A program made the translations under genes and the position numbers. The notes under the pieces are model-generated. The model worked only from the letters and a program-made list of their open reading frames with translations, was not told the DNA's origin and searched no databases. A stretch of DNA of 64,000 nucleotides from assembly GCF_022836845.1 (NCBI RefSeq), contig NZ_JAJNNZ010000015.1, positions 27,293 through 91,292 of the forward strand. The letters run 5' to 3'. Below are positions 52,506 through 61,162 of this stretch, piece by piece. The DNA is from Vibrio gelatinilyticus (lineage in GTDB: Bacteria > Pseudomonadota > Gammaproteobacteria > Enterobacterales > Vibrionaceae). Each line of letters opens with the position of its first letter. Positions within the stretch are counted from its first letter, which is position 1.

Positions 52506-53486
52506 ATGTACCATGCTTCCCGTCTTTCCGTTGCACCGATGCTCGATTGGACCGACAGGCACTGTCGCTATTTTCATCGACTAATGACGACCCAAACTTT
52601 GCTGTATACGGAAATGATTACAACGGGAGCGATAATTCACGGTAAAGGTGACTTCCTCGCTTACAACCAAACCGAGCATCCTGTTGCCTTGCAATTAGGC
52701 GGCTCTAATCCGGCGGATCTGGCAACCTGTGCCAAACTTGCCGAAGAGCGCGGCTATGATGAGGTTAATTTGAATGTAGGCTGCCCATCGGATCGTGTTC
52801 AAAATGGGCGTTTTGGTGCTTGCCTAATGGGAGAGCCAGAACTGGTTGCTGAATGCATTGCGGCAATGAAAGCCGTCGTTTCGATTCCTGTCACCGTCAA
52901 AACACGTATTGGTATTGATGATCAGGACTCCTATGAGTTTTTGACGCGCTTTGTTTCTCTCGTTTCCGAGCAGGGGGGATGTAAAGATTTTACTATTCAT
53001 GCTCGTAAAGCATGGTTGAGTGGTCTAAGCCCTAAAGAGAATCGTGAGATCCCACCTTTGGATTACCCACGCGCTTATCAGATCAAGCAAGATTTCCCAC
53101 ATTTGAATATCGGTGTTAATGGCGGTATCAAATCGTTAGAAGAATCCTTGGAGCACCTAACTCACTTAGACGGCGTTATGATTGGCCGCGAAGCCTATCA
53201 AAATCCGTACATATTAGCTGAAGTCGACCAAAAAATATTTGGATTAGAAACACCTGTGAAGAAGCGCTCACAAGTGGTTCGTGAAATGTACCCGTACATC
53301 GAAGAACAATTGAGTAAAGGGGCTTACCTTGGTCATATCTCACGACATATGATTGGTTTGTTCCAAGCGATGCCGGGAGCTCGCCAGTGGCGACGCTATA
53401 TTAGTGAAAACGCACACAAGAAAGGCGCAGGTCTAGAAGTGCTTGAAGCGGCATTGGCCAAAATCCCAAAAGAGTTGGATGTATAA
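52506..53486 (+). CDS. dusA: tRNA-dihydrouridine synthase A
   Basis: DusA has 326 residues and reduces uridine 20/20a in the tRNA D-loop using FMN and NADPH. The start SRLSVAPMLDWTDRHCR is typical. The catalytic Cys lies in NLNVGCPSDRVQNGRFGACLM near 90-110. NIGVNGGIKSLEESLEHLTHLDGVMIGREAYQNPY binds FMN phosphate. It is divergent from zur and precedes pspG, as in E. coli. Confidence 0.96.
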   Translation: MYHASRLSVAPMLDWTDRHCRYFHRLMTTQTLLYTEMITTGAIIHGKGDFLAYNQTEHPVALQLGGSNPADLATCAKLAEERGYDEVNLNVGCPSDRVQNGRFGACLMGEPELVAECIAAMKAVVSIPVTVKTRIGIDDQDSYEFLTRFVSLVSEQGGCKDFTIHARKAWLSGLSPKENREIPPLDYPRAYQIKQDFPHLNIGVNGGIKSLEESLEHLTHLDGVMIGREAYQNPYILAEVDQKIFGLETPVKKRSQVVREMYPYIEEQLSKGAYLGHISRHMIGLFQAMPGARQWRRYISENAHKKGAGLEVLEAALAKIPKELDV

Positions 53487-53577
53487 GAGCCCCAATAGTT
53501 GGTTTTTTTAACCAATTACCACTCAATGGAATATGTGGATTTTTTATAACTAGTTGATATTAATTATAAAAATAACT

Positions 53578-53593
53578 TGGCTCGAATAGTGCA
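53578..53593 (+). promoter_or_regulatory. Sigma-54 promoter of pspG
   Basis: TGGCTCGAATAGTGCA matches the -24/-12 consensus TGGCACGNNNNTTGCA, with GG and GC exactly at the required spacing. Transcription would start near 53604, 24 bases before the ATG. In E. coli pspG is driven by sigma-54 and PspF. Confidence 0.88.
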
Positions 53594-53627
53594 ATATCTC
53601 CAGTAAGATCATAATTGGAGAACGCAA

Positions 53628-53837
53628 ATGTTCGAGCTGATTTTTTTACTGGTGTTTATTGCGACTTTATTGGTGACTGGCATGACCATGATGACAGTCT
53701 TTGTGGCGACGGGCGTGGCTTTTTTTATCATGTTTCTTCTGGGCATGATCGGTATGGTGTTCAAGCTTCTGCCTTGGCTGATCTTACTGCTGATCGGTGT
53801 GTGGATCTATAAGCAGTTTTGCTGCCAGTCTCAATAA
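53628..53837 (+). CDS. pspG: Phage-shock envelope-stress protein PspG
   Basis: PspG has 69 residues and two hydrophobic segments. FELIFLLVFIATLLVTGMTMM, FFIMFLLGMIGMVFKLLPWLI and the following GVWIYK match E. coli PspG along the length, and the gene follows dusA as in E. coli. It is an inner-membrane effector of the phage-shock response. The C-terminal tail (QFCCQSQ) is shorter than in E. coli. A GGAG site precedes the ATG, and the sigma-54 promoter lies directly upstream. Confidence 0.92.
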   Translation: MFELIFLLVFIATLLVTGMTMMTVFVATGVAFFIMFLLGMIGMVFKLLPWLILLLIGVWIYKQFCCQSQ

Positions 53838-53943
53838 CTTTCCACACTAACTCGTTTAACTGTTGCTATAGTTAATGGTACTAGGAAGGACTCTTGTTCG
53901 TCTTCTCAAGTGTCAGTCATTCGAGTTGCTTTGGAGAATTAAG

Positions 53944-54174
53944 ATGACAATTACAGAGCTTAAGCATCTCTATCAGCGTAACCTGTTGGCAGAGGCAATA
54001 GTGGAACCAGCAGAAAGCGATGGTGGTTGGATCGTCGAGTTTCGTCATACTCAAGGCGGTTTTTTGTTGCTCACCGATACTCATGGTGCGGAATGTCAGT
54101 ATGAGGATCTTGATTTAGCCTCGAAAACGGCCATGGCGGTTGGGTTTAGTGAGGTTCGCATCGAAGCCAAGTGA
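53944..54174 (+). CDS. Unrecognised 76-residue cytoplasmic protein
   Basis: The frame starts with an ATG preceded by a clear GGAG site (TTTGGAGAATTAAG). The protein begins MTITELKHLYQRNLLAEAIVEP, then has WIVEFRHTQGGFLLLTDTHGAECQYEDLDLASKTAMAVGF. Its pattern of beta-beta-alpha with a small hydrophobic core suggests a compact fold, but I do not recognise a family with confidence. It lies between pspG and cysJ on the same strand. A longer in-frame start at 53875 lacks a ribosome site. Confidence 0.72.
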   Translation: MTITELKHLYQRNLLAEAIVEPAESDGGWIVEFRHTQGGFLLLTDTHGAECQYEDLDLASKTAMAVGFSEVRIEAK

Positions 54175-54288
54175 TCCATCCCTTCTTTCTATCTTCCAAA
54201 AAGTTATAAAACATTCATATCTATTCTTTCTTGTTATTAAAAAGGTTGGTTAATCTATCGTCACGCAATGAATAGGGATGTCGTGACT

Positions 54289-56124
54289 ATGTCATCAAAA
54301 GGAAATACTCAACCACAAGATATCGCAGGGCTAGCCAGTCCTATCAACGATCAACAACTGGGATTGCTTCAGCAAACCTCATCGCAACTCTCGGCCAATC
54401 AACTTGCTTGGGTGAGTGGTTATTTCTGGGGGCTTAGCCAAGCTCAACCTCAACAACAAGCTTCGCCTGTGGCGAGCGCAGTATCTGCTGTTGCCAATCT
54501 ACCTGCAGGTAAATTAAGCATCATTTATGCTTCGCAGACTGGTAATGCTAAAGGTGTCGCAGAGGCGCTTGAACAGGAAGCTCATACCCTTGGTATTCAG
54601 GCAGAGCTGTTCGATGCCAGTGACTACAAAGGCAAAAACTTAGCCAAAGAAACTCACGTCATCATTGTGGCTTCTACCAACGGTGAAGGTGAGGCTCCAG
54701 ACAATGCCATCGAACTCCACGAGTTCCTTCAATCTAAGAAAGCACCAAAACTGAATAATTTGAAGTACGGTGTAATTGGCCTAGGGGATTCGAGCTACGA
54801 GTTCTTTTGTCAAACGGGTAAAGATTTTGATTCCTACTTATCGAAGTTGGGCGCGACACCATTTATTGAGCGTATTGACTGCGATGTGGATTATGAAGGT
54901 GTTGCGACAGCGTGGCGTGAAACGGCTCTGGACAAACTAAAAGAAGAGTTGAACTCAAGTTCGCAAGCTGACGTGGTCACTTTGCCAGTAGGACAAAGCT
55001 CGTCAGCAGTGCACTACAGCAAACAAAACCCATACACAGCAAGTTTGCTGACGAGTCAAAAAATAACAGGGCGCGATTCTGGGAAAGACGTTCGTCATGT
55101 AGAAATCGATCTAGAGGGTTCTGGCTTAACGTACCAACCAGGTGATGCGCTTGGCGTTTGGTATGAAAACAGTGCCGAGCTTGTCGATGCCATTCTCGCA
55201 AAAGTCGGTTTGTCTGGCATCGAAAGTATTGATGTCGACGGTGAAAGCCTATCACTGCGCAATGCGCTGATATCTAAGTATGAAGTGACGAACGCGAATC
55301 CGCAGTTGGTCTCGTTGTACGCGGAACTTTCTGGTAGCAAGAAACTAGAAAAGCTATCGCAAGATAAGAACAAGTTACGTGAATACGCATCCAAAACTCA
55401 AGTGATTGATGTGCTCTCTGAAAAGAAAGCCAAACTCTCTGCTGAGCAGTTGATTTCCTTACTTAGAAAATTGACCCCAAGATTGTACTCCATTGCTTCT
55501 AGTCAATCAGAAGTGGACGAAGAAGTTCACCTAACGGTTGGCTTGGTTGAATACCAGCAAGGTGAGGACACTCGTTACGGAGGCGCTTCTAGTTATCTGA
55601 CTCATCGTTTGCAAGAGGGAGGAGAGGTCAAAGTTTTTGTTGAAAACAACAACAACTTTAAGTTACCAGAAGATGACGCCACGGACATTATCATGATCGG
55701 GCCAGGGACAGGTATCGCACCATTTAGAAGCTTTGTTCAAGAACGAGACAATCGCGATGCTTCGGGCAAAAACTGGCTATTCTTTGGTGACAGAACCTTT
55801 ACTCAAGATTTCCTTTACCAAGTTGAATGGCAGAAGTATTTAAAGTCGGGAGTCGTCAATCAGATCGATGTGGCATTTAGCCGTGATCAACATGAAAAAA
55901 TTTATGTGCAGCACCGCTTGCTAGAGCAGGGTGAGCAAGTCTGGCAGTGGCTACAAAATGGCGCGCATGTTTATGTGTGCGGTGATGCTAACTATATGGC
56001 GAAAGATGTTCATAGCGCTCTGGTGCAAATCGCTCAAACTTACGGTGCAAAAACAGAACAACAAGCAGAAGAGTTTATTAACGAACTGCGCAAAGCAAAA
56101 CGTTATCAAAGGGATGTGTATTAA
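54289..56124 (+). CDS. cysJ: Sulfite reductase flavoprotein alpha subunit CysJ
   Basis: CysJ has about 611 residues and passes electrons from NADPH through FAD and FMN to CysI. The flavodoxin domain starts near residue 75 with IIYASQTGNAKGVAEAL. The FAD domain has RLYSIASSQ, and the NADPH domain has MIGPGTGIAPFRSFVQER and ends in KRYQRDVY. An ATG at 54268 is in frame, but 54289 has an AGGGA-type site nearer; the choice is uncertain. The cysI start overlaps its stop. Confidence 0.95.
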   Translation: MSSKGNTQPQDIAGLASPINDQQLGLLQQTSSQLSANQLAWVSGYFWGLSQAQPQQQASPVASAVSAVANLPAGKLSIIYASQTGNAKGVAEALEQEAHTLGIQAELFDASDYKGKNLAKETHVIIVASTNGEGEAPDNAIELHEFLQSKKAPKLNNLKYGVIGLGDSSYEFFCQTGKDFDSYLSKLGATPFIERIDCDVDYEGVATAWRETALDKLKEELNSSSQADVVTLPVGQSSSAVHYSKQNPYTASLLTSQKITGRDSGKDVRHVEIDLEGSGLTYQPGDALGVWYENSAELVDAILAKVGLSGIESIDVDGESLSLRNALISKYEVTNANPQLVSLYAELSGSKKLEKLSQDKNKLREYASKTQVIDVLSEKKAKLSAEQLISLLRKLTPRLYSIASSQSEVDEEVHLTVGLVEYQQGEDTRYGGASSYLTHRLQEGGEVKVFVENNNNFKLPEDDATDIIMIGPGTGIAPFRSFVQERDNRDASGKNWLFFGDRTFTQDFLYQVEWQKYLKSGVVNQIDVAFSRDQHEKIYVQHRLLEQGEQVWQWLQNGAHVYVCGDANYMAKDVHSALVQIAQTYGAKTEQQAEEFINELRKAKRYQRDVY

Positions 56125-57857
56125 TGAGTAAACAAGATTTCACAGCAGAACAAGAAGTTTTGGGACAAGTATTAGGGCCACTCGCTGATAACGAACGCTT
56201 AAAAAGAGAAAGTAACTTTCTTCGTGGCACGATTGAGCAAGATCTGGGAGACCAGATTACAGGTGGCTTTACCGCAGATAACTTTCAGTTAATTCGTTTT
56301 CATGGCATGTACCAGCAAGATGATCGAGATATCCGAGCTGAACGTGCTAAGCAGAAATTAGAACCGTTGCAAAACGTGATGCTTAGAGCACGTATGCCTG
56401 GTGGTATTATTACGCCCAAGCAGTGGCTTGCGGTAGACAAGTTCGCAACCGATCACACCATGTACGGCAGCATACGTTTGACGACAAGACAAACGTTTCA
56501 GTTTCATGGGGTCTTGAAGCCAAACATCAAATTGATGCACCAAACCTTAAACAGTATTGGCATTGATTCGATTGCAACAGCGGGTGATGTTAACCGTAAC
56601 GTATTGTGTACCACTAACCCGATTGAATCCGAGGTTCATCAGGAAGCGTATGAGTGGGCCAAAAAGATCAGTGAGCACCTGTTGCCTAAGACAAGAGCTT
56701 ATGCCGAGATCTGGTTAGACGGTGAACGTCTTGAAACGACCGATGAAGAACCAATTTTAGGCAGCAATTACTTACCGCGTAAATTCAAAACGACGGTTGT
56801 GATCCCACCAAATAACGACGTTGATGTTCATGCGAACGATTTAAACTTTGTTGCGATTGCCGAAAAAGGCAAGCTAGTGGGCTTTAACGTGTTGGTGGGT
56901 GGTGGTTTGGCAATGACCCACGGTGATACGTCGACTTACCCAAGAAAAGCCGATGACTTTGGTTTTGTGAGCTTAGAGAAAACCCTTGATGTGGCAGCGG
57001 CGGTGGTTACCACCCAACGTGACTGGGGTAATCGCTCTAACCGTAAGAATGCCAAAACCAAATACACATTGGATCGCGTGGGTATTGATGTCTTTAAAGC
57101 TGAGGTTGAAGAGCGTGCCGGTATTACGTTTGCTGACAGTCGACGTTATGAGTTTACACAACGCGGTGATGCGATTGGTTGGAAGAAAGGCATTGATGGT
57201 AAACATCACTTAGCGCTGTTTATTGAAAATGGCCGCCTACTGGATTTTCCTGGTAAGCCTTTAAAATCGGGCGTTGCAGAGATTGCAAAAGTGCACACGG
57301 GTGATTTTAGAATGACCGCCAACCAGAATTTGATTGTTGCTGGCGTGGAAGAACATCAAAAAGCCCAGATAGAGAAACTGGCAGTTGAACACGGATTGAT
57401 GGATTCAGGCGTAAGTGCTCAGCGCAAAGATTCGATGGCGTGCGTAGCCTTTCCGACCTGCCCATTAGCAATGGCTGAAGCGGAGCGTTTCCTGCCTAAC
57501 TTTGTGACCGATATTGAAGGCTTACTGACCAAGCATGCAATTGACCAGTCAGAAAGCATTATTCTCCGAGTGACCGGTTGTCCCAATGGGTGTGGCCGAG
57601 CCATGTTGGCCGAGGTCGGTTTAGTGGGCAAGGCTCCAGGACGTTACAACCTTCATTTAGGGGGCAACAAAGCGGGTACGCGTGTTCCTAAAATGTATCG
57701 TGAAAACATCACCGAGAAACAAATCCTCGAAGAGTTAGATCAATTGATTGCACGCTGGTCAAAAGAGCGAGAGCAAGGCGAAGCATTCGGTGATTTTGTT
57801 ATTCGAGCAGGGATCATCGCAGAGGTAATCGTTTCAAAGAGGGATTTTCATGCATGA
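56124..57857 (+). CDS. cysI: Sulfite reductase hemoprotein beta subunit CysI
   Basis: CysI has 577 residues and reduces sulfite to sulfide with six electrons at a siroheme and 4Fe-4S centre. The cluster Cys residues lie in CVAFPTCPLAMAEAE near 435-450 and in VTGCPNGCGRAMLAEVG near 476-492. GSIRLTTRQTFQFHG near 112 binds siroheme. It overlaps cysJ before it and cysH after it, so the three are tightly coupled. Confidence 0.97.
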   Translation: MSKQDFTAEQEVLGQVLGPLADNERLKRESNFLRGTIEQDLGDQITGGFTADNFQLIRFHGMYQQDDRDIRAERAKQKLEPLQNVMLRARMPGGIITPKQWLAVDKFATDHTMYGSIRLTTRQTFQFHGVLKPNIKLMHQTLNSIGIDSIATAGDVNRNVLCTTNPIESEVHQEAYEWAKKISEHLLPKTRAYAEIWLDGERLETTDEEPILGSNYLPRKFKTTVVIPPNNDVDVHANDLNFVAIAEKGKLVGFNVLVGGGLAMTHGDTSTYPRKADDFGFVSLEKTLDVAAAVVTTQRDWGNRSNRKNAKTKYTLDRVGIDVFKAEVEERAGITFADSRRYEFTQRGDAIGWKKGIDGKHHLALFIENGRLLDFPGKPLKSGVAEIAKVHTGDFRMTANQNLIVAGVEEHQKAQIEKLAVEHGLMDSGVSAQRKDSMACVAFPTCPLAMAEAERFLPNFVTDIEGLLTKHAIDQSESIILRVTGCPNGCGRAMLAEVGLVGKAPGRYNLHLGGNKAGTRVPKMYRENITEKQILEELDQLIARWSKEREQGEAFGDFVIRAGIIAEVIVSKRDFHA

Positions 57858-58626
57858 CACTCAAGACAACGCATTGGATCTAGCTGAGTTATTGTCTGGA
57901 ACCAAAACGCAACAGATCCTTAAATTGGCCGAGATTAACGGTGAATTAGAGAAACTGACCGCCTCAGAAAGGATCCTCTGGGCACTTAAAAACCTACCGG
58001 GCAATCATGCGGTGAGCTCTAGCTTTGGTATACAAGCCGCGCTGATGCTGCATCTGTCTACGTCAGTAAAGGCCGATCTTCCTATCGTATTAACAGATAC
58101 TGGATATTTGTTTCCTGAGACGTATCAGTTCATCGATGAGTTAACGACTAAGTTATCTTTGAATTTGCATACATATCGTGCAAAAGAATCGGCGGCGTGG
58201 CAAGAAGCCAGATATGGAAAGCTATGGGAAAAAGGCGTTGAAGGTATTACTCGATACAATCAACTTAATAAGGTTGAACCGATGAAGCGCGCACTTGATG
58301 AGCTGCAAGTGAAAACATGGTTTTCTGGCCTCAGAAGAGAGCAATCAACAAGCCGAGCAAATTTGCCCGTACTTGCCATACAAAATGGTCGCTTTAAGTT
58401 CTTACCTATCATCGATTGGACTAGCGAACAGGTTGAAGAGTATTTGCAAGAGCATGGGCTGAGCTATCACCCATTGCGTGAGCAGGGGTACTTGTCTGTC
58501 GGTGATACTCATACCACTGAAAAGTGGCAACCGGGAATGACTGAAGAAGAAACTCGTTTCAATGGATTAAAGCGCGAATGTGGGTTGCATGAAGATGATG
58601 CTGAGCAAGATGGTTCAGGAATATAG
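57850..58626 (+). CDS. cysH: Phosphoadenosine phosphosulfate reductase CysH
   Basis: CysH has 258 residues and reduces PAPS to sulfite with thioredoxin. SSSFGIQAALMLHL near 56 binds PAPS, and GLRREQSTSR follows. The catalytic motif ECGLH is near 245. There is no extra Cys pair for an iron-sulfur cluster, so it is the PAPS-type enzyme. It starts eight bases before the cysI end, and a terminator follows. Confidence 0.96.
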   Translation: MHDTQDNALDLAELLSGTKTQQILKLAEINGELEKLTASERILWALKNLPGNHAVSSSFGIQAALMLHLSTSVKADLPIVLTDTGYLFPETYQFIDELTTKLSLNLHTYRAKESAAWQEARYGKLWEKGVEGITRYNQLNKVEPMKRALDELQVKTWFSGLRREQSTSRANLPVLAIQNGRFKFLPIIDWTSEQVEEYLQEHGLSYHPLREQGYLSVGDTHTTEKWQPGMTEEETRFNGLKRECGLHEDDAEQDGSGI

Positions 58627-58648
58627 TTTTTGAGCTACTCGCTATACC

Positions 58649-58679
58649 AAGCCAGCATCATAGAGTGCTGGCTTTTTTT
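58649..58679. terminator. Bidirectional terminator between cysH and the RDD gene
   Basis: AAGCCAGCA / TGCTGGCTT with an eight-base loop is followed by five T's. It serves cysH and possibly the convergent RDD gene. Confidence 0.85.
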
Positions 58680-58685
58680 ATGTAG

Positions 58686-59159
58686 CTACTTTGCTTTGGG
58701 TAGTACAACTACCTGCGTCTTCGCCCAAATATCGTGAAAGCCACGTTTCTTTGGATCGATAAGAACGGCGAGGTTTGCAAGGCCAAACGCTGACGTTGCT
58801 ACACGGATCAAGGCTTGTGTCATGGTAATACGGCCACCTTGTAGGTTTTGTACTTCAATCTTCCATGCGCGCATTCCCAGAGTTTGACCTCCACGGGTCC
58901 AGAAAAAAGCGAAGAAACCAATCCAAACGAACGCAAGATAGAGAGTGTAGATCAGGCTGAATGTCGGATGACGGGTAAGTAAATCACTCGCATCACTATA
59001 AGGTGCATAGTTTAGCAATCCAGCAGCGACTAGCGCCTCCATAACAGCAATGACAATGCCGCCAGCCATCATCACAATGGCAAGAACAACAAGGCTGTCA
59101 TAAAAAAGAGCGCCAAAGCGTCTTAAAAAGCCCGCTGGTGGAAGAGATGTGTTTGTCAT
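58686..59159 (-). CDS. RDD-family membrane protein
   Basis: This 157-residue protein has an RDD domain. The start PAGFLRRFGALFYDSLVVLAIVMMAGGIV holds the conserved Arg and Asp. Three hydrophobic helices follow, near 20-45, 70-90 and 115-135. GGQTLGMRAWKIEVQN is the second RDD motif. The family is thought to transport small ions or solutes, and some members act as Na+/H+ antiporters, but the substrate here is unknown. The gene stands alone. Confidence 0.88.
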   Translation of the reverse strand: MTNTSLPPAGFLRRFGALFYDSLVVLAIVMMAGGIVIAVMEALVAAGLLNYAPYSDASDLLTRHPTFSLIYTLYLAFVWIGFFAFFWTRGGQTLGMRAWKIEVQNLQGGRITMTQALIRVATSAFGLANLAVLIDPKKRGFHDIWAKTQVVVLPKAK

Positions 59160-59331
59160 GTTTCGATAGTACTTAATTGATTAGATTGCGCCCAGAATAA
59201 CGATTCTTAGGCTGAGAGAAAAGCGCTAAGGGTAGAATAAGCTCACATTGTGATAAATTGAACGCGTATGGTGTTTTAATTAAGCTATTGGCACCATACA
59301 TAAGCCAGCTATCCACATAAAGGAAGAGATA

Positions 59332-60417
59332 ATGAAGCCTTCAGCCCGGCATCTTTGTCATACCATACTTTCTGGCAACAAAGAGTTAGCGCCACACCAA
59401 CTATTTAGTGATATGGCAAAGTGGTGTCTTGACAACGATGTAGCTCACGATACTTATGGAGAAGGGGAGTTATTGCAGGCCTTTGAGAAAGAAATAGCCC
59501 AGTTGCTAGGGTTTGAGTCAGCACTGTTCATCGTGACTGGCACCATGAATCAACCGACAGCGTTGCAATTGGCGTGTGAAAATCGTGCATCAAACTTGGT
59601 TGCGATGCACTCGACAAGCCACATATTGCAGCATGAAGCACAGGGATTTCAGCTGCAAAAGAGATTTAATGTTATCCCTATTGGCCATCAGTATAGCCCT
59701 TGGACACTTAATGACTTGAAAGCATCGCCTGAAGAGTTTGCAGCTGCGCTTTATGAATTGCCCATGAGAGAGATTGGTGGGCAACTGCCACAATGGCAAG
59801 AACTGCAAGACATTAAACACTACTGCCAACAAAAATGCATTCATTTTCATATGGATGGGGCAAGACTTTGGGAGTGCGCGGCTTATTATCAACAGCCATA
59901 CCATGAGATAGCCAAGGGGTTTGATAGTGTCTATGTTTCCTTATACAAAGGGATCGGAGGTTTAGGTGGCTCGATGCTGGTGGGAAGTAAAAGCTTTATA
60001 GACAGAGCGCGAATTTGGGTCCGTCGACAAGGCGGAGATGTGTACCATCGTACGCCCTATATTGTCTCAGCTAAGATGGCATTCGATGAGCGCCTTGCTC
60101 AGATGCCCAAGTTGTTTGAGCGCACACAGCAGATCTATGCCCTCATTCAAGCCGACTATCCAGAGCTAACGCTGAATCCAGAAATGCCACAGTGTAATAT
60201 GTTGCACTTATACCTGCCCTTTAGTGTGCAACAAACAGAGGCGCTTTGTGATGCTCTTGCACGGGAACAAGGAGTATGGTTTGGCAATCCCCAACCCACA
60301 GCCCTTTCTGCTCAGAGTAAAGTTGAATGGTACGTGGGTGAAACTTTATTGACTATGAGCGACCAACAGTTGCGTTCAATTCTTGATTGGTTGATGGAAA
60401 ACGCTTCGCTCAAATAG
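59332..60417 (+). CDS. PLP-dependent threonine aldolase-like lyase
   Basis: This 361-residue enzyme is a fold-type I PLP protein of the threonine aldolase / beta-eliminating lyase family. The cofactor Lys lies in VSLYKGIGGLGGSMLVG near 202-218, and HMDGARLWECAAYY near 172 holds the PLP-binding Asp. FIVTGTMNQPTALQL near 66 binds the PLP phosphate. It most likely cleaves L-threonine or L-allo-threonine to glycine and acetaldehyde. It differs from E. coli LtaE around the active Lys, so the substrate is uncertain. It has an AGGAAGAG site. Confidence 0.82.
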   Translation: MKPSARHLCHTILSGNKELAPHQLFSDMAKWCLDNDVAHDTYGEGELLQAFEKEIAQLLGFESALFIVTGTMNQPTALQLACENRASNLVAMHSTSHILQHEAQGFQLQKRFNVIPIGHQYSPWTLNDLKASPEEFAAALYELPMREIGGQLPQWQELQDIKHYCQQKCIHFHMDGARLWECAAYYQQPYHEIAKGFDSVYVSLYKGIGGLGGSMLVGSKSFIDRARIWVRRQGGDVYHRTPYIVSAKMAFDERLAQMPKLFERTQQIYALIQADYPELTLNPEMPQCNMLHLYLPFSVQQTEALCDALAREQGVWFGNPQPTALSAQSKVEWYVGETLLTMSDQQLRSILDWLMENASLK

Positions 60418-60514
60418 CATCAGAATTGAACAGCTCCGAAAAAGAGTTTATGCAGCAATACATTGCTTAATGGCGAAATTGTGTCCAAACGAACGTTTTT
60501 TAAAGATTTTGCTC

Positions 60515-60542
60515 TTGCACGTCACTAAAGCTTACGTATAAT
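60515..60542 (+). promoter_or_regulatory. Probable tRNA-Leu promoter
   Basis: TTGCAC (60515-60520) and a perfect TATAAT (60537-60542) are 16 bases apart and lie 30 bases before the tRNA. Confidence 0.75.
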
Positions 60543-60572
60543 GCCAAACATCAAAGGGCAAAGCCCAAAGAT

Positions 60573-60657
60573 GCCGGTGTGGTGAAATTGGTATACACGA
60601 CGGATTCAAAATCCGTTGCCTTCGGGCGTGGCGGTTCAAGTCCGCCCACCGGTACCA
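60573..60657 (+). tRNA. tRNA-Leu (anticodon CAA)
   Basis: The 85-base sequence folds as a class II tRNA. The acceptor arm is GCCGGTG / CACCGGT with a G-T first pair, the anticodon stem is ACGGA / TCCGT with loop TTCAAAA, a long variable arm (GCCTTCGGGC) follows, and the T-loop contains GGTTCAAGTCC. CCA is encoded. It reads UUG codons. Confidence 0.97.
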
Positions 60658-60670
60658 TTATTTAAACGAT

Positions 60671-60697
60671 AAAGCCTCGACGAAAGTCGGGGCTTTG
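60671..60697 (+). terminator. tRNA-Leu terminator
   Basis: AAAGCCTCGAC / GTCGGGGCTTT forms an 11-bp stem with one G-T and a GAAA loop, followed by GTTG. It lies 13 bases after the tRNA. Confidence 0.75.
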
Positions 60698-61162
60698 TTG
60701 TATCTGGCGCTGGGGTATTCGTGATTTGTCAGATTTCACTTCTATGTGTTTGCTTGAACTCAAGCTCGGTCATTCGGCCTACTCGTACCCCATTTAAATG
60801 GCAAAGCATCGATGAAAATCGTGCTTAACTGTGTCATGTTGGAACCTTCACACTCCCGTCAATATTGGGCTTGTAAGTGTCGTAATTTGTTATAGCTCCA
60901 TTGAATTAAGTGACAACAACATAGGACTCACGAATCATTCTCAATTTAGCTCTACGAAGACAATAGCTGTCATGCTTAATAGTAATAATTATTATGTTCA
61001 TTCGTTATTGCCGTTAAATCTTTCTCGACTTGCAGACATTTCGTTCTATAACACTCTTATACGGGTGGCAGCCTCGTCGATTCACTTCATGCTTTACGGA
61101 GTGAGCAATCGTGCAGCCAGTTACTGTTTTAAGAACATTGAGAACTTCGGAGTGCAAACTGT
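60698..61162. other. Intergenic region with a degenerate tRNA 3'-end/terminator copy
   Basis: Positions 60757-60826 resemble the tRNA-Leu T-arm, acceptor end and terminator just upstream, though diverged. For example, CGTACCCCATTTAAATGGCA corresponds to GGTACCATTATTTAAACGAT, and GCATCGATGAAAATCGTGCTT to the tRNA terminator stem. The rest is AT-rich and would contain the chemoreceptor promoter. A 111-codon frame at 60831-61166 has no recognisable domain and is judged spurious. Confidence 0.5.

Noticed and set aside
52341..52577. N-terminal extension of Zur to 52577
   Set aside because: It would overlap the dusA start and adds 79 residues absent from the Fur family. The ATG at 52340 has a ribosome site.
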